DNA from: JAVVEZ01 sp032250895
GTDB lineage: Bacteria > Pseudomonadota > Gammaproteobacteria > Pseudomonadales > Pseudohongiellaceae
Length of the DNA stretch: 33,522 nt
NCBI GenBank assembly: GCA_032250895.1
Contig: JAVVEZ010000033.1
Span: forward strand, 1 to 33,522
Direction of reading: 5' to 3'
Shown here: positions 8,452 through 16,917 of the stretch, one piece after another
How the letters are laid out: the number at the start of each line of letters is the position of its first letter
Numbering within the stretch: the first letter of the stretch is position 1
Made by a program: the position numbers and the translations under genes
The notes under the pieces: generated by a model
The model's database searches: none
What the model was told of the DNA's origin: nothing
What the model saw: the letters and a program-made list of their open reading frames with translations, nothing else

Positions 8452-10359
8452 CTACCACGCCAGACCATAGTCGTCCCCGTAATCGCTCGCGCCGCCCCAC
8501 AGGGTCCCGTGCTCCTGGTCGAACAGGATGCCGGTAATGGGACCGGAGGTTTTTTCCGCCGTTTCCAGATGGTAACCCATGCCATGGAGTTCGCGCAGCA
8601 CGCTGATGGGTGTGTCCTGGCGCATCAGCAGGCGTCCGGGCTCGCTGAAATGGTCACCGAAGGAACTGTGCATCTGATAGCTGTTGAAGTTTGCCGCTTC
8701 GGTGGCCTGCTGCACATCCATGCCGAATTCGACGATGTTCAGGAAGAATTGCAGCAGGTTCTGCTCCTGGGTATCGCCGCCCTGCACGGAAAACGCCAGA
8801 AAGGGTTTTCCATTCTTGAGAGCCAGGCTGGGTGTCAGCGTGGCGCGTGGACGCTTGCCGGGCTCCAGCAGGTTGAAGGGATTGCGTGTCGGATCCAGTT
8901 CGAAGCTCTGCATGCGCTGTGACAGCCCGATGCCGGTCTTGCCCGCGATGAAGGCCGGGATCCAGCCACCGCTGGGCGTGATGGACACCATCCAGCCCTC
9001 GGCGTCTGCCGCCTGTATCGACGTGGTGCCCGCCACGAAACCCTCGTCGTGGCTCATGCTGTTGACATCTTCCAGCGCCGCTGTCTGCCGCGGCGGCAGA
9101 ATATTGGGCTGCCAGTTTTGCAGCAGCCGGGTATAGGGATTGCTGCCGTTCTGGAAGGGGTAGGGGTCTCCCGGACCGATGAAGGGCTGGTTGTGAGTCC
9201 AGTCGATGCTCGCGGCGCGTTGCCGGGCATAGTCCCGGGACAGCAGGCCGGCGATGGGTTCGGCGGGTGGAAAATAGGGGTCGCCATAGTAGAAATCACG
9301 ATCGGCAAAGGCCAGGTTCATGACCTGGTACAGCGCGTGCACATAAGGCGCACTGTTGCGTCCCATGGCTTGCAGGTTCATGTCTTCGAGCATGTTCAGC
9401 ATCTGCAGCAGCACCGGGCCCTGTACCCAGTGCGTGAGCTTGTAGACCTCGATGCCCTTGTAGGTGGTCTTGACCGGCTCCTCGATATGCACCTGCCAGT
9501 TGGCCATATCCTCCAGTGTGATCAGTCCGCCGGCGGCCTGGGTGGCCGTCACCAGCTCGGCGGCGATGTCACCCCGATAAAAGCGGTCGTAGGCCGCCTG
9601 GATGGCTTCCTTTCGGCTCTTGCCGGCCGCCAATGCCATCCGTTCGGCCGCCACCAGCTTGTTCAGGGTATTCAGCAGATCGGGTTGACTGAAGGTTTCT
9701 CCTGGTTGAGGTGCTTCCCAGGCTTGAGGGTCGGCCGGGTTCAGGTGCGGCAGCAGCACCCGGCGGGAATCCGGCCAGAGCTTGAGCAGAGGCTTGCTCT
9801 GTTCGATGTCCTCGACCTGTACCCGTTCAATGGGGTAACCGGCCGCCATCTGCATGGCGGGTGCCAGGACCTCTTCCAGACTCAGCGTGCCATATTCGGC
9901 CAACATGACCAGCAGGCCACCCGGCGTCCCTGGGGTCAGGGCGGCCAGTGGACCAAAATCGGGAGGATAGGGCATGCCCAGAGTGTGGAAGTAGTCGGCA
10001 GTGGCGCCGGTGGGTGCCATGCCGAGGGCATTGATGGCGATGACCTTGCCGCTGCGCGGGTCGTGTATCAGGGCCTGGGTCTCGCCGCCCCAACTCAGGG
10101 TATCCCACATGGTGGCGGCAGCCGCCAGCATGGCGCAGGCGGCATCGACGGCATTGCCGCCCCTGGCAAAGGTCAGGGCACCGGCTGTGGCAGCCAGCGG
10201 TTTGCCGGTGACGGCGATCCAATGTTCGCCGTGCAGAGGGGGCTTGTTCGAATGTTTGGGTTCCTGCGCGCCGGCGTGGGGAGTCAGAGTGAGTATGCAG
10301 CCTGCTGCAAGCACTACGAGCAGAAGATGCGGCAGGCGCAGCTTGCCTGGATGAGTCAT
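8452..10359 (-). CDS. gamma-glutamyltransferase-family Ntn hydrolase, exported, with atypical substrate pocket
   Basis: The 635-residue protein has an N-terminal signal sequence (hydrophobic 10-28, then HAGAQ). The GGT fold is clear: an FARGGNAVDAACAMLAAA segment (64-81), APTGATADYF, and the autocleavage site SHDEGFVAGTTSIQ with T445 as the predicted nucleophile that becomes the N-terminus of the small subunit. In E. coli GGT an Arg in LDFREMAP binds the glutamyl carboxylate; here the segment reads INALGMAP with L112 in that place. The paired Ser that bind the same group (LSSM) are replaced by RAT. The pocket loop reads VQGGDTQEQ. The protein probably matures by self-cleavage in the periplasm but may not act on gamma-glutamyl substrates. 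A cephalosporin-acylase-like or other amidohydrolase role is possible. It appears monocistronic. Confidence 0.87.
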   Translation of the reverse strand: MTHPGKLRLPHLLLVVLAAGCILTLTPHAGAQEPKHSNKPPLHGEHWIAVTGKPLAATAGALTFARGGNAVDAACAMLAAAATMWDTLSWGGETQALIHDPRSGKVIAINALGMAPTGATADYFHTLGMPYPPDFGPLAALTPGTPGGLLVMLAEYGTLSLEEVLAPAMQMAAGYPIERVQVEDIEQSKPLLKLWPDSRRVLLPHLNPADPQAWEAPQPGETFSQPDLLNTLNKLVAAERMALAAGKSRKEAIQAAYDRFYRGDIAAELVTATQAAGGLITLEDMANWQVHIEEPVKTTYKGIEVYKLTHWVQGPVLLQMLNMLEDMNLQAMGRNSAPYVHALYQVMNLAFADRDFYYGDPYFPPAEPIAGLLSRDYARQRAASIDWTHNQPFIGPGDPYPFQNGSNPYTRLLQNWQPNILPPRQTAALEDVNSMSHDEGFVAGTTSIQAADAEGWMVSITPSGGWIPAFIAGKTGIGLSQRMQSFELDPTRNPFNLLEPGKRPRATLTPSLALKNGKPFLAFSVQGGDTQEQNLLQFFLNIVEFGMDVQQATEAANFNSYQMHSSFGDHFSEPGRLLMRQDTPISVLRELHGMGYHLETAEKTSGPITGILFDQEHGTLWGGASDYGDDYGLAW

Positions 10360-10484
10360 GCCATTACTCCCGGCGTTCCGACAGTCTGTATCGAGTGAAA
10401 TTTTTCAGACTGACGGGCGCCATGGTACAACGGCTTGCAGCGGAAGGCCACGCCCGGTGAGTGTTCCGATTATGAATCATAAGA

Positions 10485-10526
10485 GTGGGTGTCCCAGTTT
10501 GAATCTATATGAATGGGTGTCCCAGT
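10485..10526. repeat. two short GGGTGTCCCAG direct repeats
   Basis: GTGGGTGTCCCAGTTT (10485-10500) is followed by ATGGGTGTCCCAGT (10513-10526), then a further TTCCCAGTCTGG. The GTGGGTGTCCC string recurs at 11626, on the other side of the transporter gene. No transposase is present. These look like leftovers of a repetitive or insertion element; the family is not identified. Confidence 0.5.
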
Positions 10527-10554
10527 CTGGCTTCCCAGTCTGGCTGGAGACGGG

Positions 10555-11598
10555 TCAGTGCTCGTGGCGATGATGAATATCCGGGAAGTGGGGATGCTTG
10601 TGAGTCAGTTCCGGATGATGGTGGGAATGCTCATGTGCTTTCTGGTCATTCCACGCGAAGGCGTGTTCGTGCTGATGATGCCCGTCGTGGCTGTGCCAAT
10701 GCCGGTGTTCTTGTGGCAGGTGGGTATGGACATGCTCATGCCGTTCGGTCAAATGCAGGTAGACGCCGAGTCCCATCAGGCCACCGGCCGCCCAGAATAT
10801 CGGGGTGAGCACTTCACCAAACAAAAGCAAGGCCACGGCGGCGCCGAGAAAGGGTGCGCTGGCGAAGTAGGCCCCCGTGCGGGCGGTACCCAGAGCCCGT
10901 AATGCCAGCACGAACAGGACCAGGCTCAATCCATAGCCGAGCAGCCCCAGCAGCAGGGTCGCCAGCAGGATCGGCATGGCGGGCAGGCTGGCAGCGCTGA
11001 TGATGAAGGCCAGCGAGCAGTTGACCGTTCCTGCCAGCAAGCCTTTGCTGCCCGCAATGAACAGGGCATCGGAGGCTGAAACCTGGCGCGTCAGATTATT
11101 GTCGATCGCCCAGCACAGACAGGCGGCCGCAATCGCCAGTGGGCCGAGCCATGGCGTAGCGCGGCTGGTGTCGGATGGCCAGGACAGCAGCACGCCGCCG
11201 GCGACGATCGCCACCATCCCAAGCACGATGCGGCGGTCGGCGTTTTCCCTGAATGCCACCCAGGCGATCAGGGCTGTCAGCACGGTCTCCAGGTTCAGCA
11301 ACAGCGCAGCCGTCGACCCGGGAGTGCTGATCAAACCGAACAATAAAAGCACAGGACCGAACACGCCGCCAAAGAGGATGGCGCCGAGCAGCCAGGGCCA
11401 TTCCTGAGGTTTCAATCCGGAAGGACGCCAGCCCCGATCGCGGATCAGCCGGGCACCGCCGAGACCAAGACCGCTGCCGAGATACAGCAATCCGGCCAGT
11501 AGCACCGGAGAGACATCGCCCAGCAGGGCCTTGGCCAGAGGGGTGCTGGCGCCGAACAGCGCAGCGGCCAGCAGGGCAAACAGAATGCCGGTGTTCAT
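10555..11598 (-). CDS. EamA/DMT-family transporter with histidine-rich C-terminal tail
   Basis: Residues 1-281 comprise about ten transmembrane helices in two EamA repeats (first beginning LFALLAAALFGASTPLAKALL; second beginning ATPWLGPLAIAAACLCWAIDN), ending GGLMGLGVYL. Residues 282-347 form a cytoplasmic or periplasmic tail with 25 His in 66 positions, arranged as HEH, HSH, HHH and HRHEH clusters. Such a tail is a plausible binding site for nickel, cobalt, zinc or copper, so a metal-related or metal-sensed export role is possible. DMT transporters usually move small metabolites, and the true substrate cannot be read from sequence. The start at 11598 is a clear ATG leading straight into the first helix. 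Short GTGGGTGTCCC repeats lie on both sides, which may mark insertion of the gene as a unit. Confidence 0.88.
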   Translation of the reverse strand: MNTGILFALLAAALFGASTPLAKALLGDVSPVLLAGLLYLGSGLGLGGARLIRDRGWRPSGLKPQEWPWLLGAILFGGVFGPVLLLFGLISTPGSTAALLLNLETVLTALIAWVAFRENADRRIVLGMVAIVAGGVLLSWPSDTSRATPWLGPLAIAAACLCWAIDNNLTRQVSASDALFIAGSKGLLAGTVNCSLAFIISAASLPAMPILLATLLLGLLGYGLSLVLFVLALRALGTARTGAYFASAPFLGAAVALLLFGEVLTPIFWAAGGLMGLGVYLHLTERHEHVHTHLPQEHRHWHSHDGHHQHEHAFAWNDQKAHEHSHHHPELTHKHPHFPDIHHRHEH

Positions 11599-11625
11599 GG
11601 CCGTGGCTGGTCCTCGTAGATAAAG

Positions 11626-11641
11626 GTGGGTGTCCCCTTTG
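11626..11641. repeat. third GTGGGTGTCCC copy
   Basis: GTGGGTGTCCCCTTTG matches the 10485 copy over the first 11 bases, in the same orientation. Together they bracket the EamA transporter gene. A GTG inside it opens a longer frame for the next gene, which is not the likely start. Confidence 0.45.
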
Positions 11642-11709
11642 CCTTTCTTTGCCTTTTTACTCTCTTCATAGCAGAATCATCCTATCGACCATTTAATGAA
11701 GGGGAATTC

Positions 11710-13719
11710 ATGACTTCTGCCAAAAACACTGCAATCTCACTGGCCCGTGGCCTCGCTCTGGCCTTGCTGGGTCATGCGGTCCAGGCTGCCGACATGCAGG
11801 CCGCTGTCACCAGTGGCGAGCTGATCGTGGAACCGCCGACCCTGATCTCGCTTGGTTTCGAGTGGTTCATCGAGGGTGATGACAACCGCAATGCCAGCGT
11901 GGCGCTGTCTTACCGGAAGGTGGGCGAGACCCGCTGGCGTGAGGGTTTGCCACTGCTGCGCGTACAGAATGAACGCACCGTCTACGGCGAGACGCTCGAT
12001 TATACCGCCCCCAACATGTTTGCCGGCAGTATTTTCTATCTGGAGCCGGATACCCAATACGAGGCCCGCTTTGAACTGGCCGATGCCGATGGCGTCATTG
12101 GCCAGGCAGTGCGCAGCGTGACGATACGTACCCGCGCTGAACCGATGGCCTCGGCCAGCGGCCGCATCCTGCATGTGTATCCACCCGGTCACAGCGGGGC
12201 TGAAGCGCAACCGGCCTATCATGGCCTGTTGGAAGCCTATTACATGACGGCGTTGGGCGGTGACTGGAGTCGTGCTTCGCCACCACGGGTACGGCCGGGC
12301 GATACCATCCTGGTGCATGCCGGCGTGTACAAGGAACTCAACCGTCTCAATTACAGTCATGAAATCCAGTCGGGCTACACCACCTGCTGCGGCACCCCCT
12401 GGGATGGCACCTACTACCTGACCGCCGATGGCACGGCGGAACAGCCCATCACCATCAAGGCGGCCGGCGACGGCGAAGCCATCTTCGACGGTGATGGCAA
12501 TACCGTGCTGTTCAACCTGATGGGTGGGGATCATCACTTGTTTGAAGGTCTGACTTTCCGCAATACCGGCATCGCCATCGAAGCCGGTCAGAAGGGCATT
12601 GCCGGCAGTGTGGGCCTGGCGGTGAAGCACAGCCGTTTTGAAGACCTGGGTGTGGCGGTTCATTCCGACTGGTCCGGCTCGCGCAACTTCTATATCGCCG
12701 ACAATGTGATGATCGGCCGGCGGCCGCAGGAGCTGTTCGGCTGGTACAATATTCCGCCGTGGAACACCCTGCCCGACTTCGAGACCCGGCGCCTGCTTCA
12801 GTCCTATTACGCCGTATCCGTCTATGGCTCCGGTCACGTGATCGCCTACAACAAGGTCGCCGGCTTCCACGACGCGCTCGATCACGCCACCTACGGCATG
12901 CCCGACGACTATCCCAACACGCCGCGCGAACGCATGCCGGTATCCATCGATATCTACGGCAACGACGTCTCCAATGTAGACGACAACTGCTTCGAAGCCG
13001 ACGGCTCCATGCACAACATGCGCGTGTTCAACAATCGCTGCTTCAACGCGGCGGTGGGTGCCATGAGCCCGCAGCCGGTGTTCGGCGGGCCGGTGTACTT
13101 CATCCGCAACGTGGTCTATCACAGCCCCTACGGACCGGTGAAGATACATGCCGATCCGGCCGGCATCCTGTATTACCACAACACCTATATCGGGGAAATA
13201 AGACAGCTGACGCCGGCGTCCAATCTGCACTTGCGCAACAACCTGATCTTCGGTCAGGGCCGACAGCCGGCCGTGATGGCGATCCAGACCTCCACCAACT
13301 ACAGCTCGTCGGACTACAATGGTTTCCGCCTGAATCCCGGCAGCGACATCGCGTTCAGCTGGAACTCACCGCCCGAAGGTATCGCAAGACGTTATGGTGA
13401 AGCGTTGGTGGCCCGCAACTTTGCTGATTTGCCGTCTTACCAGCAGGGCAGCGGGCAGGACAGTCACAGCAGATTGCTGGACTTTGATATTTTCGTCAAC
13501 GCGGCAATGCCGGATCTGGATGCGCCGACCCGGCTCTATGATCCGGAAACCGTCGACCTGCGCCTGAAGCGCGGCGCCGGCGCCATCGACGCCGGTACCG
13601 TGCTGCCGAACATCGATGATGGCTTCGCCGGGCGCGCCCCGGACCTGGGTGCCTATGAATACGGGCAGCCGCTTCCACATTACGGGCCACGTCCGCAAAA
13701 TGCGTCTGCAAAAAAATAG
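11710..13719 (+). CDS. secreted right-handed beta-helix protein (pectate-lyase-like)
   Basis: The ATG at 11710 is preceded by GAAGGGG with good spacing and starts a signal peptide (MTSAKNTAISLARGLALALLGHAVQAAD). The in-frame GTG at 11626 is rejected because it lies in a repeat and would precede that peptide. The 669-residue protein has an N-terminal fibronectin-III-like beta-sandwich (about 35-150: YRKVGETRWREG, LEPDTQYEARFEL). A parallel beta-helix domain follows, starting RPGDTILVHAGVYKE, with repeated Asn/Gly turns such as HLFEGLTFRNTGIAI, IADNVMIGRR and FNNRCFN. It ends in GAGAIDAGTVLPNIDDGFAGRAPDLGAYEYG, a common end of such helices. It probably binds or cleaves a polysaccharide outside the cell or in the periplasm. 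No catalytic triad can be assigned, so lyase activity is not claimed. A secreted SGNH hydrolase gene follows 95 bp later, and the two may form a glycan-processing unit. Confidence 0.82.
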   Translation: MTSAKNTAISLARGLALALLGHAVQAADMQAAVTSGELIVEPPTLISLGFEWFIEGDDNRNASVALSYRKVGETRWREGLPLLRVQNERTVYGETLDYTAPNMFAGSIFYLEPDTQYEARFELADADGVIGQAVRSVTIRTRAEPMASASGRILHVYPPGHSGAEAQPAYHGLLEAYYMTALGGDWSRASPPRVRPGDTILVHAGVYKELNRLNYSHEIQSGYTTCCGTPWDGTYYLTADGTAEQPITIKAAGDGEAIFDGDGNTVLFNLMGGDHHLFEGLTFRNTGIAIEAGQKGIAGSVGLAVKHSRFEDLGVAVHSDWSGSRNFYIADNVMIGRRPQELFGWYNIPPWNTLPDFETRRLLQSYYAVSVYGSGHVIAYNKVAGFHDALDHATYGMPDDYPNTPRERMPVSIDIYGNDVSNVDDNCFEADGSMHNMRVFNNRCFNAAVGAMSPQPVFGGPVYFIRNVVYHSPYGPVKIHADPAGILYYHNTYIGEIRQLTPASNLHLRNNLIFGQGRQPAVMAIQTSTNYSSSDYNGFRLNPGSDIAFSWNSPPEGIARRYGEALVARNFADLPSYQQGSGQDSHSRLLDFDIFVNAAMPDLDAPTRLYDPETVDLRLKRGAGAIDAGTVLPNIDDGFAGRAPDLGAYEYGQPLPHYGPRPQNASAKK

Positions 13720-13814
13720 GGGATTGAGGGCAAATCTGACAATATGCCATCACCCAAGCGGGAAGTCGCTGCAATAAGCGTGTCAACAAGTATTGAAAAG
13801 CAGGGAGAACGTCT

Positions 13815-15056
13815 ATGAAAATCATCAGCAAACTGATGCTGTCAATGGCCCTGGTCGCGGGTTTCTGTCTGCCGCCGCTGGCTCTGGCCGAGGATGCTCA
13901 CTGGGTGGCCAGTTGGGGAGAGAGTCCTTTCGCGTTTTTTGCCTTCGGCGGCCGGCCTGGCCCCCAACCCTTGCATGACCAGACCTTGCGCCAGGTGGTG
14001 CGGCTGAGTGCCGGCGGGGATGCCGTGCGCGTCAAGTTCACCAATGAATTGGGCACCACGCCGCTCATCATCGGGCATGCCAGCATTGCCATTGCCACCG
14101 GCAATGGCAGCATCGATGCCGCCACATTGAGACCGCTGACCTTTGGCGGCAGAGATTCCATCAGCATTCCGGCAGGAGCGCCGGCTCTCAGTGACGCCCT
14201 TGACATGCCGGTGAAGGATCTGACCGAGCTTGCCATCATGTTGTACCTGCCGGACGAAACGCCACTCAGCTCGATCCACATGGGCAGAATAGCCTACGTC
14301 TCGGCAGCCGGTGATTACACGGGCGCGGCGGATCTCAAAGAGGCCACGGCCTCCACTACCCAGAGTTTTCTGTCCGGGGTGTATGTGAGCACCACACAGA
14401 CGGTACCGGTAGTCGTGGCCTTTGGTGACTCCATTACGGATGGCACCGCGTCGACGCCCATGACCTTCAACAGCTGGCCCGATCACTTTGCCGCAAGACT
14501 TTCTGCCAGCGGCAAAAAGCGTGCTGTGGTGAATCAGGGCATTGCCGGCAACCAGGTATTGCAGAATGGCGCCGGTATCAGTGCGCTGGGCCGCTTCAAC
14601 CGCGATGTGCTGACCGTGCCCGGATTGACCCACATCATTCTGCTGGAGGGCATCAATGACATTGGCGTCAGTGGTGGTGGCGGGTTTGGACAGGCGGCTG
14701 ACAGCAAACCCACGCCGGTCATCGAGGCACAGCAGATCATTGACGGATATCGCCAGCTGATTGCACGGGCACATACGCACTCGCCGGCCATCAGGATTTA
14801 CGGTGCCACACTGACCCCGTTTGAAGGGGTCAATGGCGCCTATTATTCCCCGGAAAAAGACAAGGTGCGCCAGGAAGTCAACGCCTGGATCAGAAGCTCC
14901 GGTGAATTCGATGCGGTGATAGATTTTGAAAAAGCCGTGCAGGATCCGGCCAATCCCAATCGCATGAAGGCAGAGTACGATTCCGGCGACCACCTGCACC
15001 CCGGTGATGCCGGTTACAGGCACATGGCAGAATCCATAGACCTGTCATTGTTTTAA
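13815..15056 (+). CDS. secreted SGNH/GDSL-family hydrolase (esterase)
   Basis: The 413-residue protein starts at ATG 13815 after AGGGAG and has a signal peptide ending LALAED. The SGNH blocks are visible: block I FGDSITDG with nucleophile S206, block II Gly in NQGIAGNQ, block III Asn in LEGINDIG, and block V D392-HLH395 supplying Asp and His of the triad. The N-terminal 180 residues form the beta-rich accessory part found in the longer rhamnogalacturonan-acetylesterase/lipase-like members (WVASWGESPFAFF, LRQVVRLSAGGDAVRVKFTNELG). It likely removes ester groups, for example acetyl, from a polysaccharide or lipid in the periplasm or medium. It follows the beta-helix protein in the same direction, supporting shared work on a glycan. 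The exact substrate is unknown. Confidence 0.9.
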   Translation: MKIISKLMLSMALVAGFCLPPLALAEDAHWVASWGESPFAFFAFGGRPGPQPLHDQTLRQVVRLSAGGDAVRVKFTNELGTTPLIIGHASIAIATGNGSIDAATLRPLTFGGRDSISIPAGAPALSDALDMPVKDLTELAIMLYLPDETPLSSIHMGRIAYVSAAGDYTGAADLKEATASTTQSFLSGVYVSTTQTVPVVVAFGDSITDGTASTPMTFNSWPDHFAARLSASGKKRAVVNQGIAGNQVLQNGAGISALGRFNRDVLTVPGLTHIILLEGINDIGVSGGGGFGQAADSKPTPVIEAQQIIDGYRQLIARAHTHSPAIRIYGATLTPFEGVNGAYYSPEKDKVRQEVNAWIRSSGEFDAVIDFEKAVQDPANPNRMKAEYDSGDHLHPGDAGYRHMAESIDLSLF

Positions 15057-15106
15057 GGACTGAATAAGCCATCATTCCCGAACAGGCCGTCATCTCCGCA
15101 CAGAAC

Positions 15107-15133
15107 GTCATCCCCGCGTAGGCGGGGAACCAG
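15107..15133. repeat. short extragenic palindrome, GTCATCCCCGCG type
   Basis: Starting GTCATCCCCGCG, it forms a perfect CCCCGC-gtag-GCGGGG hairpin and ends GGGGAACCAG. The same outer sequence recurs at 19674-19723. Related CGTCATNCCCGCG palindromes are widespread in proteobacterial intergenic DNA. The degenerate text just before it (CATCATTCCCG, GTCATCTCCGC) looks like decayed copies. Confidence 0.65.
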
Positions 15134-15161
15134 CAATTCAACAAGATGAACGCCCATCCTT

Positions 15162-15178
15162 GGAGTCCGACAGACTCC
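15162..15178. repeat. solo terminal hairpin of the palindromic element family
   Basis: GGAGTC-CGACA-GACTCC is the same hairpin that ends the elements at 18986-19154 and 20224-20392, here without the rest of the element. The remaining intergenic sequence up to 15576 shows no further repeats that I can recognise and only one weak short ORF. Confidence 0.6.
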
Positions 15179-15391
15179 TTGGAACAAGAGCTGGAAATTT
15201 GCTCCGTTTCTCAGGATAGACAATCCTTTCTGGTGACCTCCGTCAGAGCTGCCGGGGATTCGGATCAAGCTTGTGCGTTGAACTGGATTCCAGGCCCAGG
15301 GATAATGGCGGGTTTTCCCAAGCAGCCAAGACACCTGATTACGGTAGGGATCAGTCATGGTTCAGCATTGATTGAAGGGTATGAATGACGC

Positions 15392-15541
15392 ATGAACGAT
15401 CCCGAAATTGAAGAAAAAGCGCGCCTCGATGACTGCCAGGCACGCACCCGCGCCATGCATGTGCTGAATCTGATCGCGGTCGGTGCGCCATCACATTTCT
15501 TGCCGTACCAGGCGGAGGCGACCGCCCACCTTGCGTCATAG
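15392..15541 (+). CDS. possible 49-residue hypothetical ORF
   Basis: An ATG frame starting MNDPEIEEKARLDDCQARTR and ending in TAG lies just before the MFS gene. It is charged at the N-terminus and neutral later, and no family is recognised. A GAAGGG lies about 12 bases before the ATG, which is too far for a strong ribosome site. It could be a small real gene, a remnant or chance; I lean to chance or remnant. Confidence 0.2.
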   Translation: MNDPEIEEKARLDDCQARTRAMHVLNLIAVGAPSHFLPYQAEATAHLAS

Positions 15542-15576
15542 TCCGTTTTGCCATCACGTAAACACCAGGATCATCG

Positions 15577-16827
15577 ATGCGTCCATACTTCCGTGATAAT
15601 GCCCGCTTTATCAGGGAGAACATCCGCTGGATCGGTGCGGGTTTTCTGCTGACCTTCTTTTCATCTTTTGGCCAGACGCTCTTCATCGGTTTGTCCGGCA
15701 ACGATCTGCGTGCGGCTTTCGACCTTTCGGCCGGCGCGTTCGGTGGGTTGTACCTGGTGGCAACCCTGATGAGTGCATTGACGCTGCCCTGGCTCGGTCG
15801 CACGCTCGACCTGATGCCGGGCTGGAAGGTTGCACGCTTCACCATCCCCTGCCTGGCCGCAGCCTGCGTGCTGCTGGCCCTGGCTCCGAACCTTGTGGTG
15901 CTGGCGCTGGCACTGTATCTGCTGCGCCTGTTCGGGCAGGGCATGATGACCGAGATTGCCTATACCGAGACCGGCCGCTGGTTCGTCGCCAGCAGAGGAC
16001 GTGCCATGTCTCTGATCGTGCTCGGCTTGCAGGCGGGTTCATTCCTGCTGCCCGTGACGGTGGCCTTTCTCCAGGATCGTGGCGGTTGGCGCCTGCCATG
16101 GATCATGTCGGCGCTGGCGCTGGTGTTGGTCGGCTATCCGTCGATTCTCAGGCTGCTGCGCAGCGACCGGGTACCGCATGCCAGTGAACAGCAAGCGCAC
16201 AAGGTGCGAACGGTACGCGATTGGCGGCGCCGTGAAATGCTTCGCGATCCGATTCTTTACCTGCTGCTCAGCGGCACACTGGCTCCCCCCTTCATTGGCA
16301 CGGCGATCTTCTTTCATCAGGGTATTCTGATTCAGCTGCGAGGGTACAACCCGCTGGTTTTCGCGGCGGCGTTTCCGGTGATGGCGCTGACGACGGTGGT
16401 ATTCGGCCTGTTGTGTGGCCATCTGATCGACCGCTTCGGTGCGCTGCGGCTGTTGCCCTTTTTCCTGGCTCCTCTTGCCATCGCCTCGGTCGTCGTGAGT
16501 CTGATCACGCCGCTCTGGGGCTTCTACCTGTTCATGTTTCTGCTCGGCATCAGCAACGGTTTCACCCAGACCCTGCTCGGCGCACTGTGGCCGGAAGTCT
16601 ATGGCGTCGCCAATCTGGGTGGTATTCGGGCGATCGTCATTGCGGCCGCAGTTCTGGCATCGGCCCTGGGACCCGGGATCACCGGCGCACTCATGGACCT
16701 GGGCGTTGAACTACCGACCCAGCTGCTGTGGATGGCCGCCTGGTGCCTTGCTGCATCGTTCGGACTGTTCGTGGCATCACGCCTGGTGTTGGCGCGGGAG
16801 GCCAGGGCGCACCTGGCGGACCGATGA
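15577..16827 (+). CDS. major facilitator superfamily transporter
   Basis: The 416-residue protein has about twelve hydrophobic helices in two halves separated by a charged loop (SDRVPHASEQQAHKVRTVRDWRRREM, near 190-220). A loop-2/3 type motif is visible as GRTLDLMPGWK, and its second-half counterpart is GHLIDRFGALR. The N-terminal stretch before helix 1 is short and basic or aromatic (MRPYFRDNARFIRENIRW). The final helices contain GISNGFTQTLLGALWPEVYG. The overall character is that of bacterial MFS permeases in the monocarboxylate/nitrate-porter-like branches. The transported substrate cannot be inferred. It seems monocistronic, and the hairpin at 16882-16917 lies where its terminator would be expected. 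Confidence 0.85.
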   Translation: MRPYFRDNARFIRENIRWIGAGFLLTFFSSFGQTLFIGLSGNDLRAAFDLSAGAFGGLYLVATLMSALTLPWLGRTLDLMPGWKVARFTIPCLAAACVLLALAPNLVVLALALYLLRLFGQGMMTEIAYTETGRWFVASRGRAMSLIVLGLQAGSFLLPVTVAFLQDRGGWRLPWIMSALALVLVGYPSILRLLRSDRVPHASEQQAHKVRTVRDWRRREMLRDPILYLLLSGTLAPPFIGTAIFFHQGILIQLRGYNPLVFAAAFPVMALTTVVFGLLCGHLIDRFGALRLLPFFLAPLAIASVVVSLITPLWGFYLFMFLLGISNGFTQTLLGALWPEVYGVANLGGIRAIVIAAAVLASALGPGITGALMDLGVELPTQLLWMAAWCLAASFGLFVASRLVLAREARAHLADR

Positions 16828-16881
16828 AAGCATCCTGTGGGTTTCGGCACCATCCGGGTGGTGCCGGTTTGGCTGTTTTTG

Positions 16882-16917
16882 AAAAGCCCACACTTCCTTG
16901 CGGAAGCATGGGCTTTT
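16882..16917. terminator. bidirectional intrinsic terminator (duplicate of the ssrA terminator)
   Basis: AAAAGCCCA and CTTCC arms pair with GGAAG and TGGGCTTTT around a TTGC loop, with A- and T-runs at both ends so it can work in either direction. It lies 55 bp after the MFS stop and is identical to the hairpin at 17059-17094. Confidence 0.7.

Noticed and set aside
9049..10398. 449-residue plus-strand frame opposite the GGT homologue
   Set aside because: It is antisense to a clear Ntn-hydrolase gene and has no recognisable domain or ribosome site.
15057..15391. CRISPR-like repeats between the SGNH and MFS genes
   Set aside because: The repeats are single extragenic palindromes of differing sequence with no regular spacing and no cas genes nearby.
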